The position numbers and the translations under genes are program-made. Positions 13,726 through 23,934 of a stretch of DNA of 64,000 nt are shown piece by piece. Position 1 is the first letter of the stretch. The number at the start of each line of letters is the position of its first letter. Under the pieces are notes generated by a model that did no database searches, was not told the origin of the DNA, and saw only the letters and a program-made list of their open reading frames with translations. This DNA comes from Phallus indusiatus (Eukaryota > Basidiomycota > Agaricomycetes > Phallales > Phallaceae): NCBI GenBank assembly GCA_027605045.1, contig JAQFWX010000024.1, positions 186,001 to 250,000 on the forward strand. The letters run 5' to 3'.

Positions 13726-15014
13726 ACCTACTGAATGAGTTAGCGTGTTGACCACGATAATGATGTCTAACCGAATTGAAGATTAAAAATGAATATTGAA
13801 TGTGCAAAGTGTAGCCTCGTTATTGTTGTTCTGAATGACTATTGAGTTGACCATATTCCCCAGAAACCAATGAGACAACTCATGTAACACAGCCACTCAT
13901 TGGTCATATAGAACTTAACCGTACATATCAAGTAATAAACCTGGACCTCATGCCCTTGTGAATGATCACATGCGATAATCAACGGAAGAAAACTTCTTCC
14001 GAAGACACGAATAGATTCTGAAATATATTTGAGTGTCCCTTCTCTAATACTTCGTTCCTTGCCAGTCCCTCCTCTCAATCACTGATGCTATTAATATTTT
14101 AAAACAACATCACAATTTCTACGATATCGTGCATGTTTTACTGGAACTGAAGTCCTCCTAGAGTATAATATGTTCAAATATGCGGCATGCCTGGATAAAG
14201 AATTAAACCAAGTACAGATCAAATGATTTAGACTAAGCATACAATTTAATTTTTTTTAAAAGAACCGTCACCTGGTGCCTGCAATACATCAGGACACAGG
14301 GAGTCTTATCTGAGATGCAAAATACTAATGAATGGCACAGACAGCGAGGCCACTAACAATATATGAGTTATTCGATAGTATCACCAAACGAACTGAAAAC
14401 ACGGCGTCTCCAACCATTATCGGAGATTATCCAAACCTCCGATCCCAGGTGCCACATTGTCAGCATTCATTCCAGTATTCCATTCACAGATGCTAAACGA
14501 TGAGTCATCCTTGATTGACAAACTGAATTCAGCTATCCGATTCAATCTCTTCACGAAACTTTGTTGGTGATGTAACCCAGCTCACTTCCTATATTTCCTT
14601 TTCCTGTTGTATCGAAAGTATAAAACCTCAATGGTTGTGTTCTTCTTTTCTGAAGCAGCAAAAATCTTCTTCACGATGATACGTGCGCCTCAGGAGCGAA
14701 CAGGGAAGATAAGGGAATCAGCGGATGTGTGCTCAGAGGGAGAAATAGGAGGGAAACATTGTTCTTGTATTTTGTAAGCTAAAGAGGAATTTTTATATAC
14801 ATTATTTGTGGGATTTCCGGGAATATGGAATGGTGCTAAAATGTAATCTAAAGAGAATGGAAAATGTGAAAAAGGAAAAGTTTCATGTGAAAAGTACAAA
14901 GTAACTAAAATTTGCAAAATATTGACGGACCGGCGCATATACCGAGCGCTGACTAATCTCCGCATAGCCTGTTTGCGTACGCAACAACGAATATTATTCC
15001 AAAGCTCATCAACC
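13726..15014. other. Long intergenic stretch with a promoter-like end
   Basis: No gene recognised between 13726 and 14600. Near 14615 a TATA-like box (AAGTATAAAACC) is followed by a CT-rich stretch and a 33-codon frame from the ATG at about 14675 (ends CSCIL); it lacks a proper CaaX tail, so I do not call a pheromone. The remainder up to 15014 is the upstream region of the intact lectin-like gene. Confidence 0.35.
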
Positions 15015-15568
15015 ATGTCTGATATTCCTCCCGGTTATTACCACATTGTGTTAAACATTCCTCAACTTTCTGTCGCCACTTTTGGCGATAATGGTGTTGA
15101 CATCACTAAATCGACTGAGGGAGAATGTACACAGGTTCTTTCAGAAGCATTTGCCATATGTCACACTGTTTAATGTCTGCATTCTAGTGGTATATCCAGC
15201 CTATCTCTGGCACGAAGGAGTCAAATGTGTATACTATCCAAAACGGAGTGACCGGTACCTACGTCATTCCCGGGTTCAATCGCCTCAACTATGACATTAA
15301 TCTGTATGCATGGACCATCAGAAATCTCACGGACACAAGGTATCAATAGGTTTTAGCTTATCGCTTTGAATGAATCTAACTCCTCTCGTAACTTTGGTAG
15401 GATATCGAACAATCCAACCTCTCACTGGACTCCCGATTCTGATTTCAAGGTGATCAAGTCCATGTTTTCTGTTTTTTTTTTTGAGAAGCTGAGACCATAA
15501 CACTTTAGTTCGTCATAGGAGCTCACTTGGAATCTTACACTTGGAATCTCAAGCCCATCTCGGATTAA
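15015..15568 (+). CDS. Small beta-trefoil (ricin-B-type) lectin-like protein
   Basis: Four exons join in frame (15015-15134, 15188-15339, 15401-15449, 15509-15568) into 126 residues. It begins MSDIPPGYYHIVLNIPQLSV and contains WYIQPISGTKESNVYTIQNG, GTYVIPGFNRLNYD and YAWTIRNLTDTR, ending SYTWNLKPISD. The spacing of G-x-Y-x-I starts and W-x-I ends is that of beta-trefoil carbohydrate-binding proteins, common in agaricomycetes as cytosolic defence or storage lectins. There is no signal peptide, as usual for that group. Exact ligand unknown. It is the intact relative of the broken gene at 11583-12949. Confidence 0.65.
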
Positions 15569-16954
15569 TCATATCAAATGTAGGCAGGTTTGACAATGTG
15601 ACCGCGACGTTCCACTGTGATTCGTCGGCTAAAACTTGCAATCCCGATGATAAACATTAATTAGAGATCGATGCGTTTTTGAATCATACTTAACAATAAA
15701 CATTTTAGCCCGGAATCAAATCTCCCGCGGATTTCAAGACATGTCGGAGTGCTTCTATAACATGTGGTGTTATTCGGGTTTGGAATAGTTCTATCCGTGT
15801 CCTTGACCCTCAATGAATTGACATTTGAAAGCTAAGATGTTTCAAGCTGTATGGTGATATGCATTCACCTTCTTTTATACGGACTCGTAAATGTGCCCTT
15901 GAACAAAAAGTATACGTCTATAAACAGAACCTTTTATGAATGGCCGTCATTGGTACACATCGCTATCATATCTTTTCGACGGTCTCTACACCAACACCTA
16001 CAACGATAGCGGTGATTCCGAGAGTGCCACTTGGGGGCCGAAATCTGTCCGTCTCGTGCTTTGCATGTGATGTCCGGGAACCAATTAATGATTTGCCTGG
16101 CCTTGGCTTGAGCCAGAAGCCAGGCTGGAACAAGCCGTTTTGGGCCGGGGCCAAGCCGGGCCAAAGCCCTCCCAGGCCAGCGCTTATTGGCCTGGCTTGA
16201 ATTTTGGCAGGCCAAAAGCCAAGCCGTCAAGCCGGGGCTTTCGGTTATCACCAAACTGAAATTATTTGGCAATGTTTGAGTGACTAAAATAACAAATTGA
16301 GCTTTGTTTGATCATCAAAACACTTACTAAATCAACTTCCGTTTATTCCTCATAAAGCAGGAGCACATAAGAGTACACAGGAGCCCAAATATGAGCAGGA
16401 CTACCGGATCGAGGGAATTGCCCGCGGAACCAAATTCTGGTCGAAAACTGGTCCGACCAAGTTCTCGACGCCCATACAAACCCATCCATCACATAAGCCC
16501 TTTCGTTACGTAATATGACCGTGTCGCTCGCTCCCCTAAGTCGCTCTAAGCCGCGTTTTACTATGTTAATGCCTGTATAATTCGATGCTAATATAAACAA
16601 TCTGCTTTCTTCTATTTCCTCACTATTTTCTCAGTGTTTCACGCTCTCTCTTTTTTTCTATTTTGACCAACAACCCGATGCAAGGGAAGCAATGCCACCG
16701 GGTCGTCCTCACCTCCTGTCCCATGGCATCCACATCCTCATTCCTATTCTCCGAATCGAATCGCAATCTTCTACTTAACTCAGTGTGAGAGGAATTGTGC
16801 GCATCAGATTTGCTTACAGTTGAGCAAGGTTTATTAGGCTCAATTTAATTTGCATGGGCCGTGCTTGCCTGCTGCGCTCTGCTCTGGACAGCCTTTTTCC
16901 TTATCCCACCACCCTTTTTCCTTATCCCTCCATTTTTCTTATCCCAACTCAACC
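15569..16954. other. Intergenic, with a GGCC-rich dispersed repeat
   Basis: 15590-15660 can be read as a short Cys-containing peptide segment (ATFHCDSSAKTC) but no gene can be built. 16330-16650 contains AT-rich, promoter-like DNA. No other gene is recognised. Confidence 0.3.
16085..16245 (+). repeat. GGCCAAGCC-rich dispersed repeat, copy 1
   Basis: About 160 bp dominated by variants of GGCCAAGCC and CCAGGCC. The same composition, starting with a shared ATGATTTGCC segment, recurs in inverse orientation at about 54690-54840, so it is a dispersed repeat rather than a local oddity. Confidence 0.6.
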
Positions 16955-18573
16955 ATGGAAATCGACTCTACAATTACACGCACGATGGGACAAAAGCCTT
17001 CTACCACACCCACCGAACCTCTTCCCGAAACCTGTTATGCGCCGGGGTCGGAATGACTAAGTGAGGCTCGGGACAGGATCGGACGTGGGTCGGATGTTGG
17101 TCGGCTTCAACTTACTCTTGAGTTGCGCCCTCACGGTGCGTCACCAACAATTTCGGGTCGGGGCAGGACTACGAGGCTTTCCTAGGTTAGTACTAGGTCG
17201 GACCACGTACAGAGATCTAGGGTGAGTTCTCCGAGGCTTTAACAACGTCGGAGGGTCTGGGTAGAGACTGAGTCGGAGGATGTCGGAGTCTTGGAGTTAG
17301 GAATAGGGTCGGAGAAGTTGGTCAGAGGTAGTTGTTGAAGAAGATAGACACAACGTCACCGACGACGTTCAAGGACGCTGTCAACGACGACAAGGGATCT
17401 GAGATGAGATTGGATCGAGATATGAAACGTGTGGGAGATTGGGCAGAATAAGATCTATATCAGAACTGGAGAAGTAGTTACAGGAAGGTCGATCTTTAAA
17501 TAGCTATGAAACCAAATAGAGACCTGAAACGGGTTACAACAAGATAACAAGGACGGAAAAGGAAATGGTTCGGAATGGGGAAACAAAAAGAATATAAGCG
17601 AGGTACGTAAAAGGAATGAGCGGAGCTCCGCTTAAGCGAGGTGTTATGCGGGCGTGACAAAACCGAAATCTACATCCGGCTGCTTATTCTATACTATCTC
17701 ATCGACAGTATTTCTAATTTCCCGCGAAAGCGCCATGAACACGGGGATACCGGCAAAATGTTTAAAGAAGAAATTCATGCGAAGGCTGTTTCGTTCGGTC
17801 AAGAAACGGTGGAACGGATTCATTCGCTCAATAGACGAAGTCTTGATCCTCTTGCTGCCAAAGTGTGGTTCGCTTCAGGACGTGTATATGGGATTAAAGG
17901 CAATCTACCTGATTTAAGACCGTAAGAAAATTGGTTCTATGGTCAATAATGATAACAACTAAACCTTTCCGGTAACAGTCTTCTCCTCAATGCCCAGCGC
18001 ACTGCTTCTCTGCGACACGACATCGAAACACTCGCAACACTCATCAACCTCATTCTCAGACTACACCTTCTCACATCCTCATATGGCTCAGTGTCCACTT
18101 TTCTATCTAAAGCAACTTACCCAGATTCGTCTTTAATCTCATCTACCACCACAACTCCAACAAACGCGGCTACCACTACGAATACCACTACAACTACCAC
18201 TACGGTCAGTACCATCAGCAACAACAACAGCACAGCTCAATTGCTTTATAGCTCTACTTCGTCTCCGACACAGTTAGCTCAGTATCTATACTACGTCGGA
18301 CGAATTCGGGCGATGGCACAAGTGAGACAGTTAGAAATACATCCACAGACGCCAACTCATGTGCAGAACCATGCATCTGACAGTTCCTTTCTTCGCCATT
18401 ATCTCAATCTCAATGGCAGCAGCAGCAATAGCAACAACAGTACATTGTCGCACATCCAACTCTCTCATATTCTCTCTCACATTCAAGCGCACACTCATAT
18501 TCGAACCCAGACGCACTCTCCCGCCGCTTTGAACTCCATGCTTTTACACGGGCTACTGGCGGCGGCCCTCTGA
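16955..18573 (+). pseudogene. RPN3: 26S proteasome subunit RPN3-like gene, truncated and split by a solo LTR
   Basis: RPN3 (PSMD3) is a lid subunit of the 26S proteasome. After removal of the LTR at 17033-17659 the frame reads MEIDSTITRTMGQKPST, PETEIYIRLLILYYLIDS, GQETVERIHSLNRRSLDPLA, KVWFASGRVYGIKGNLPDLR, a 55-bp intron, LLLNAQRTASLRHDIETLAT, STFLSKATYPDSS and QYLYYVGRIRAM, clear RPN3 signatures. The roughly 100 residues that normally precede PETE are missing. A Thr/Asn/Ser-rich stretch interrupts the TPR-like region, a His/Ser-rich tail replaces the PCI domain, and the frame stops at 18573. It is therefore a decayed or radically altered copy; a true RPN3 should exist elsewhere. Confidence 0.75.
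17033..17659. mobile_element. Solo LTR (627 bp) inside the RPN3-like gene
   Basis: Begins TGTTATGCGCC and ends GGGCGTGACA, flanked by AAACC (17028-17032, 17660-17664). The RPN3 frame continues exactly across it (PET|EIY) once one duplication copy is dropped. Confidence 0.92.
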
Positions 18574-18914
18574 CCAATGGATCTTTGGGTGCTGGTGGCT
18601 GTAGAGGTGGTAGCGCTGCTACTTTCTTTGGTTCAAACAAATTATATTAGTTAGTTTGTTTGGGACATAAATCGCTTTTTTAAACCAACTGGACGTCAGC
18701 GGTGTGCGCCACAGATAACTCGTAGGCATGCCTCGTATCAACAGCAACAACAGCAACAACAGCAACAGCAGCAACAGCAGCAACAGCAGCAACAGCAGCA
18801 ACAGCAGCAACAGCAGCGTCATAAACATTCATTCACTGCTGTTTCATCCGCTACTGTGCAAGTGCTGATTAGTACGCCAGTTTATCAATTCCGTCGCGTT
18901 ACAATCATCATCGC
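18574..18914 (+). other. CAG/CAA microsatellite and flanking coding-like DNA
   Basis: 18739-18816 is a 78-bp CAA/CAG array that would encode 26 glutamines. The frame runs on (HKHSFTAVSSATVQ) to the LTR at 18915; before the inversion it continued into the sequence now at 45160 and below, where a Ser/His-rich stretch follows. No start codon or family is recognised. Confidence 0.5.
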
Positions 18915-19313
18915 TGTCAGGGTACGCTACCGCGTCCCCTCATTTTCCTTATTTATTATCATCGGTATATATTTATTTCTATTCCATTTACATTTCCCGT
19001 CCATTACTTTCACTTTCCGTTTCCTTGTTCCGTCTCTATCTCACTTTCTCTACTCACGCGCGTCGCGCGCTCGTACCCGGCGTGATGCCCGTGACATCAT
19101 GTCGCTTAGGCTCGGTTCGGGCGCCTAGCACTTAGCTGTGTCAGGGCCGCACACCGCGTTATCGTTTTTCATGTATATAGTCGCTATCCCTAGAGTGAGG
19201 GTCCCTAAGCTTGTTCTCTTAGGATCCCCTCCCTCTAGGTGAGTAGTTAGTCTTTCCTTCAATATATTTCCTTAGGATCCCCTCCCTCTAGTGTGAGCTG
19301 AGTAGCCCTAACA
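18915..19313 (+). mobile_element. B-family LTR at the left inversion breakpoint
   Basis: 399 bp, TGTCAGGG...CCCTAACA. Its flanks do not match (ATCGC at 18910-18914, CTACC at 19314-19318). Their reverse complements GCGAT and GGTAG are exactly the unmatched outer flanks of element B (45156-45160 and 52328-52332). It was therefore one LTR of B before the inversion. Confidence 0.9.
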
Positions 19314-21719
19314 CTACCCTCTGCAACACACTTTTCGTTCAATGCTTTCTGAAAAGCAGAAATGCATGCTGCAGGACTAATGAGTAATTTCCCACCACTC
19401 CAAAAGGCAAGTGATGGGATGTCGGGTGGGGATGGCAAAGGGAAAGGAACTTTATCCCAAGAAAAAAATCCATCAGAACAGTTATCACGAGGATGATTAT
19501 TCTCTTGGGAATCGTGTGGTTGATTGCATCGCCGACATATTTTTATTTTTCCCCGTTTTCCGGTTTTTGTCAGCTTGGGATAATATGTCGCATCAGCAAG
19601 CTCAGGCAACGGAACTGTCAGCTGCCGTGAGATCCAAGGTGTTAATTCTGACAAAATGAAGAAGTTTTTTTTATTTCCTTATTTTCAAACTTTCAACATA
19701 CCTTCACCCTTATCCTGCTTTTCTTTCCACTTACGCACTAGTTTTTCAAATTCGAGGCAGTACTTCTTGAGCGTGTCAGCATCCCGATAATTTGGATCAA
19801 CTGGATAAGGATGGTTTTCGTATAATGAAGGCTCAAAATAGGTATTTGATTTATTATAGTGTAATGCGGCCTCTTTCCATTGTTGTGGTGACATTGTGGA
19901 AGTCCAACCGAATGTGACGCGACATGCTGCAAATCGCCAATGGCCACGATCTCCATTTTTTATCACATTTGCAACAATATACTGGCTTGCTGACTGCGTA
20001 GTGAGAACAGTGGATAACATGCTGAGACTTCGTGATTCAGACACATGAATTCCGTCATGTGGGCTTTCAGTCACTGGCAGTATCACTGCCGGTGGTGCAA
20101 TTTCTGATACTGGTCGCTTTTGAAAAATAGGAAAAAGCTGGAACATAGAGTATAAATAAGATAAGAAAATAAGAAAAGATCAATTTCATAGCTTACATTT
20201 TTACAAGAGCTAGATTGAGCCTCTTCATTTTCATTTAAGATTTTGATACGCTTATTGCTACTGAATGAAATAAAAGTGAGCTGTGAGTAATATCCATAAT
20301 AGAGTGCATACCTTTGAGCCGTTAGATTTTTTTCGATGTCCATGCTATTCCCATCATTTCCAAAGGTTAAATCACCATCTCCAGGCTCAGTAAGGAGCTG
20401 TGAATACAGCCGTTTTTCATGAAGACCCTATAAATTTTCTTATTATAAATGCCTCAGTACACCATGCAATTGATACTTACTGGGGTCAGTAAATCTGCTT
20501 CTCCATTCAACGTTACTTGCTCCATAAAACTATCAATGGATGGGTCAATCTTCTGGTCTCCTTTAAGGTTACGCTTCAAATCCTGAACACGCGAAATCTT
20601 GTCCTTATATTGACTAGCAAAACAATTAGATTTATTTTGAAGAAATTATATCCCGACTTACTCAAATTTTCGCTCAGCAATACCAAATTTATGCTCTGGA
20701 AAAATATTCAAAAATACCGGCTGATCAATGCCAGTAAGCTCTTCCGTCTGGCGAAGGATATAGTCAAGCAGAAAAAGATGGTGAAATCCATTTGCCCTTG
20801 CTCGAAATTGACGAGACATTGAATCCACGGGCTGAGATAAATTATTAATTTTAACATTGAGGTTAAGCCGCAAAACTGCATCCGTGACCAGGGATATAAT
20901 AGTGGGTAAACTGGAGGCATCGCCACGGGCCAAAGTGTTTAGGTGACCATGCCAATTCTCATTTCCGGAGGTATGTGATGGTAGGTCAGTGTATCGCCGC
21001 TGCAAACAATGTTTGAGTATATGCATAAATTGATTTTTGAAGGCTGTTTCCGAAGTTGAGGTCCAGACATTGCCGAGCTGTCTGTATTTATTGAATACTG
21101 CAAGAAGCTGTTGATGTTGTTCCTCTGCTGTATGGTAGATGGCGGGCTTTCCTTGACTTGCAGGTTTTGCGACCAGAGCCTTTGTGAGGTCCGAACTGAC
21201 CAGATCCCGGTGTGCTGATTTTTTCGAAACAGTTTCCAGTATACGCCCTTTTAAATGCATAAGATCTTGTACAACGGAAATATTGGGCAAGGCCATCTCC
21301 AATGCTGGCCTAAAATCACAGCAGCGATCCACGCATACTTCACCAGTCTCTTTGAAATTGACACCCAGTGCATCACAATGCTCAGCATATTCGGAAAGTG
21401 GTGCAGCCATTTCCATTGGTGAATTTGTACGGAGTAGTTCCTATTATACATATAGTAAACATAAATAAGTAATTTCAATGAAAAATAAAAAAATACCCAA
21501 AAAACGAGTTCTTTATCTTCGTTGACGGCTGTTAGCAAACCACCCTCAAAAGGATTAAACACAGTAATTTCCAATTTACTCCGGTGATCTTCTTGGGCCT
21601 TATTATCACCGCTAGTTTTGGTTGTCATATAAACATTTGCTTTATTTGTGAGTTTGAGTGTGGCATCTATGCCAAGTACATGGCCTATATACCAAATTAT
21701 TCAATGCTGAAGTTATAGT
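19314..21719 (-). pseudogene. DDE transposase-like gene, middle part (catalytic region)
   Basis: Continues the gene that starts at 44011; the two parts are separated by element A. Exons read GHVLGIDATLKLTNKA (first catalytic Asp), EVCVDRCCDFRPALEMALPN then VVQDLMHLKGRIL (second Asp region), TSGNENWHGHLNTLARGD (candidate third acidic residue), followed by a C-terminal zinc-binding stretch (CRRCNQPHDS, then NNHPRDNC). Spliceable GT-AG introns are visible at about 21417-21480, 20615-20660, 20420-20480 and 20140-20200. The last codons before 19314 (KCVAEG) continue at 52328. The family is one of the large basidiomycete DNA transposon groups; I cannot assign it further without a search. Confidence 0.7.
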
Positions 21720-22036
21720 TGTAACGTTTCGTTACTTTTTATAGTGTACCGCTTGCGGTACACAGTTTATATCACGCTGTAGTTTCACGCCACAAGTAAC
21801 AGACCAAAGTGCTGTATTTTCTTTGTGGAGTAAAACAAGTTGCGCGTGCTGAATCAGCACGCGCGTAGCTACTACTAATGTATAGTTATTACATAATGGC
21901 TCGCCGCGCCGCAGCCAGAGGCGTTAAGCGCCTCTGTTATTAGAGTAAGTAATAGTAACTACTGCAGAGGGCGAAGCCCTCTGCATATGCCTAAGTGGCA
22001 TATACTCAATCCACCGCATGTGGTGGATCCGTTACA
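21720..22036 (-). repeat. Element A 3' LTR (317 bp)
   Basis: TGTAACG...GTTACA. It is a chain of perfect inverted repeats: 21721-21735 (6-bp arms), 21744-21763 (9), 21842-21864 (about 10) and others around the CAGAGGCG, GCAGAGGGC, ATATGCC and TCCACC stems. Compared with the 5' copy it lacks 4 bp in the CTCGCCGCGG palindrome. A TATAAAAAG box lies near its sense-strand 3' end. Confidence 0.93.
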
Positions 22037-22098
22037 TCCTCCCCTTGTGACTTGGACTCCAAGTCATAGGATCGCGAAGAGGAAGCATCTGACTGTAA

Positions 22099-22713
22099 TC
22101 AGTCAGAGGGATTGCTGTAGTCAATCTCCATGCTCTCCGAGGCACTCGGATGCGGTGCGTCAAGGTCCTCAGGGGGCCTCAACAATTCCTCGTCCGTCAT
22201 CTGAATTGGGACGGACGGGGAGTAAACCTTATTAGGCGGGCCTGCCACAATACTGGCAGGTGATGCCGACGCATGGACGGCGGGGGCGGCCGACTGAGTC
22301 GTACGCGCCTTTTTTGTTGGACGATCCAGTCCACGGCGCACGCGATAGTCATGCGCGATGCGATTAACATCTTCTCCATTGGCGTAACGTTGGAGAAGGG
22401 GCGCGATCACCTCAGTGACGCGTCTTGTCGTCGCTCCATTGGCGTGCATGGAGCGAATCACCTCCTCTATGGTAATGGAGGAGGGGGATTTGCACTCGAA
22501 GGAACGAGTGTAGCCTTCCATGAGCGTGGAAGGCAGGTGGGTGGAGGAATTACCCCTACCACCGAGAACTTCTTCCCACACAGTAAGTGCGGGGTCGAGG
22601 AGGCACTCAGCCGCCTTCTCGAGGAACTTGGCACGCACTTCACGAGTACGTGTGACTCGTTTGAGCCATGCGAACACCTCAACATCTTGAGGGTTTAATG
22701 ATCCATCCGACAT
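22099..22713 (-). CDS. Element A ORF4, unknown protein downstream of pol
   Basis: 204 residues, from the ATG at 22713 (MSDGSLNPQDVEVFAWLKRV) to a Pro/Ser-rich acidic tail (ASESMEIDYSNPSD). No motif recognised; the middle is helical with RVTEVIAPLLQRYANGEDVN, followed by a basic patch (RPTKKAR). It begins at a TAATG overlap with the stop of ORF3, placed in the loop of a perfect 8-bp hairpin (22704-22723), an arrangement that would suit termination-reinitiation. Its position after integrase is where an env or accessory gene would lie, but no signal peptide or membrane span is seen. Confidence 0.55.
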   Translation of the reverse strand: MSDGSLNPQDVEVFAWLKRVTRTREVRAKFLEKAAECLLDPALTVWEEVLGGRGNSSTHLPSTLMEGYTRSFECKSPSSITIEEVIRSMHANGATTRRVTEVIAPLLQRYANGEDVNRIAHDYRVRRGLDRPTKKARTTQSAAPAVHASASPASIVAGPPNKVYSPSVPIQMTDEELLRPPEDLDAPHPSASESMEIDYSNPSD

Positions 22714-23853
22714 TAGTCGGATGTAGGGAGGACCTGGTTAGGGTCCGCATTCCAAGTATTGATTAAATACTTGATCTCGGGGTGGATTAACTCTCCCGAG
22801 ATAAACACCACCGATGGATGGTTGGCGGCAGCCTCCATAGCTTCAAGCTTGGCTGTTTTCCTCGCCAGGCGGCGCTCCTTCATGGATCTGCGCCAACGAG
22901 TCCATGCGTATGAAATACGCATGTGAACCCCTCTGTCATCGGGGTACGTGAACACCGGGGGGTCGGTCCAAACCCGGGTTCCAATCTCGACGAACAATGG
23001 TTCGTCGAGGCTGCAGGTGTTATACCATGCAGTAGGATTGGGGGTGCCAGGCACCAGAGAATGATCCCCACTAACAGTGGGGTCGAAACCCTTGACGAAG
23101 AAGGGCCATGGGTCCCTATTGGAGTCCCATCCTGGCTTGGTCCGTGGATACGGACCAGAGGGTTTCCTTGGAGAAACCGGGGCAGCATCGCGAGAGCCCG
23201 ATGCCTTGGTTGCATCAGCGTAGGTACGCTGAGGCTTGTGTTTGGTGGACGACGCGATGGAGGCGTCGTCATCATAGTCATTATCATCGACTATGTCTTC
23301 CATGTCGTCGTCAGACGACATGTCGTTGAAGATATCAGGCAAAGGGGCTGCCTGGGATGGTTCAGGCGCTTTATCGGCCTGGTCTCTCGACCGCTTTTGG
23401 AGGTCGATGGGGTAGTCGACGGGCCTGCCGTCGACGCTGAACGTTCAAGTTCAGCAATGCGAGCTTTCAGCTCGCAGATACGACGATTCGCATCGTCGAG
23501 GTGGTCTGTCAAGGACTTGACGTCCTTTTCAGCTTCTTCTAGACGTTCGTCTAGATGATAGTACTCCCTCTTTATGAAGGGAAAGGCCTTGTAGACGGCC
23601 TGCTTGACCATATCATGGTCAAGGATGATTGCCCCGCTGCCAGCGGGGCCTGCCAGGTGACTGGCAAAGTCGTTGCACGCAGTGCAACTATCATTGTTAT
23701 GATAGACGGATATGCATCCGTCCATCGCGTCTAAGGTCCATTCGGACCTTTGCAGGGCCAGTTGAGCCTCTGCTTTTTGAACCTACTAACAGGTTGCGGC
23801 GTAGGCGACCGCGAGCGTGATCGTTCGCGTTGTTTTCCCTTGCTGTCAGGCAT
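22713..23853 (-). pseudogene. Element A ORF3, coiled-coil protein with apparent frameshifts
   Basis: Three consecutive frames form one protein-like series. The ATG at 23853 opens an RS-rich start (KGKQRERSRSRSPTPQP). From about 23770 a second frame gives a Cys-containing segment (NNDSCTACNDF) and a coiled coil (LDERLEEAEKDVKSLTDHLD, about 23450-23560). From about 23395 a third frame gives an acidic region (SSDDDMEDIVDDNDYDDD) and a folded-looking part (DPWPFFVKGFDPTVSGDHS, ISYAWTRWRRSMKERRLARK) ending PTSD at 22713. Function unknown. This segment contains the densest run of hairpins in the window (23603-23750). Confidence 0.5.
23603..23750. repeat. Run of seven perfect short inverted repeats
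   Basis: Perfect hairpins at 23603-23623 (9-bp arms), 23631-23649 (8), 23651-23666 (6), 23672-23688 (7), 23689-23704 (6), 23705-23722 (7) and 23733-23750 (7), with loops of 3-4 nt. They are almost end to end across coding DNA of ORF3. Comparable hairpins occur through the rest of element A, for example 22049-22065, 22089-22106, 22903-22923, 22986-23009 (10-bp arms), 23066-23082, 23215-23232, 23248-23270, 23301-23322, 26631-26653 (10), 40204-40224 (9) and 40625-40644 (8). Confidence 0.95.
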
Positions 23854-23934
23854 GGGGGGTGTGAGGGAGAAAAGACCGTGAACGGACTTTTGGGTTATAT
23901 ACTTGGGCGGCCTCATGGAGCGCCCAAGTGAAAA

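Noticed and set aside
14675..14776. 33-codon frame after a TATA box ending CSCIL, considered as a mating pheromone precursor
   Set aside because: The last four residues do not form a CaaX box (Cys is not at -4) and no receptor gene is nearby.
18619..18828. Leucine-run frame on the minus strand
   Set aside because: It is the reverse strand of the CAG/CAA array.
22923..23558. 211-codon plus-strand frame in element A
   Set aside because: Antisense to ORF3; its length reflects the inverted-repeat structure and composition, and no start context or motif supports it.
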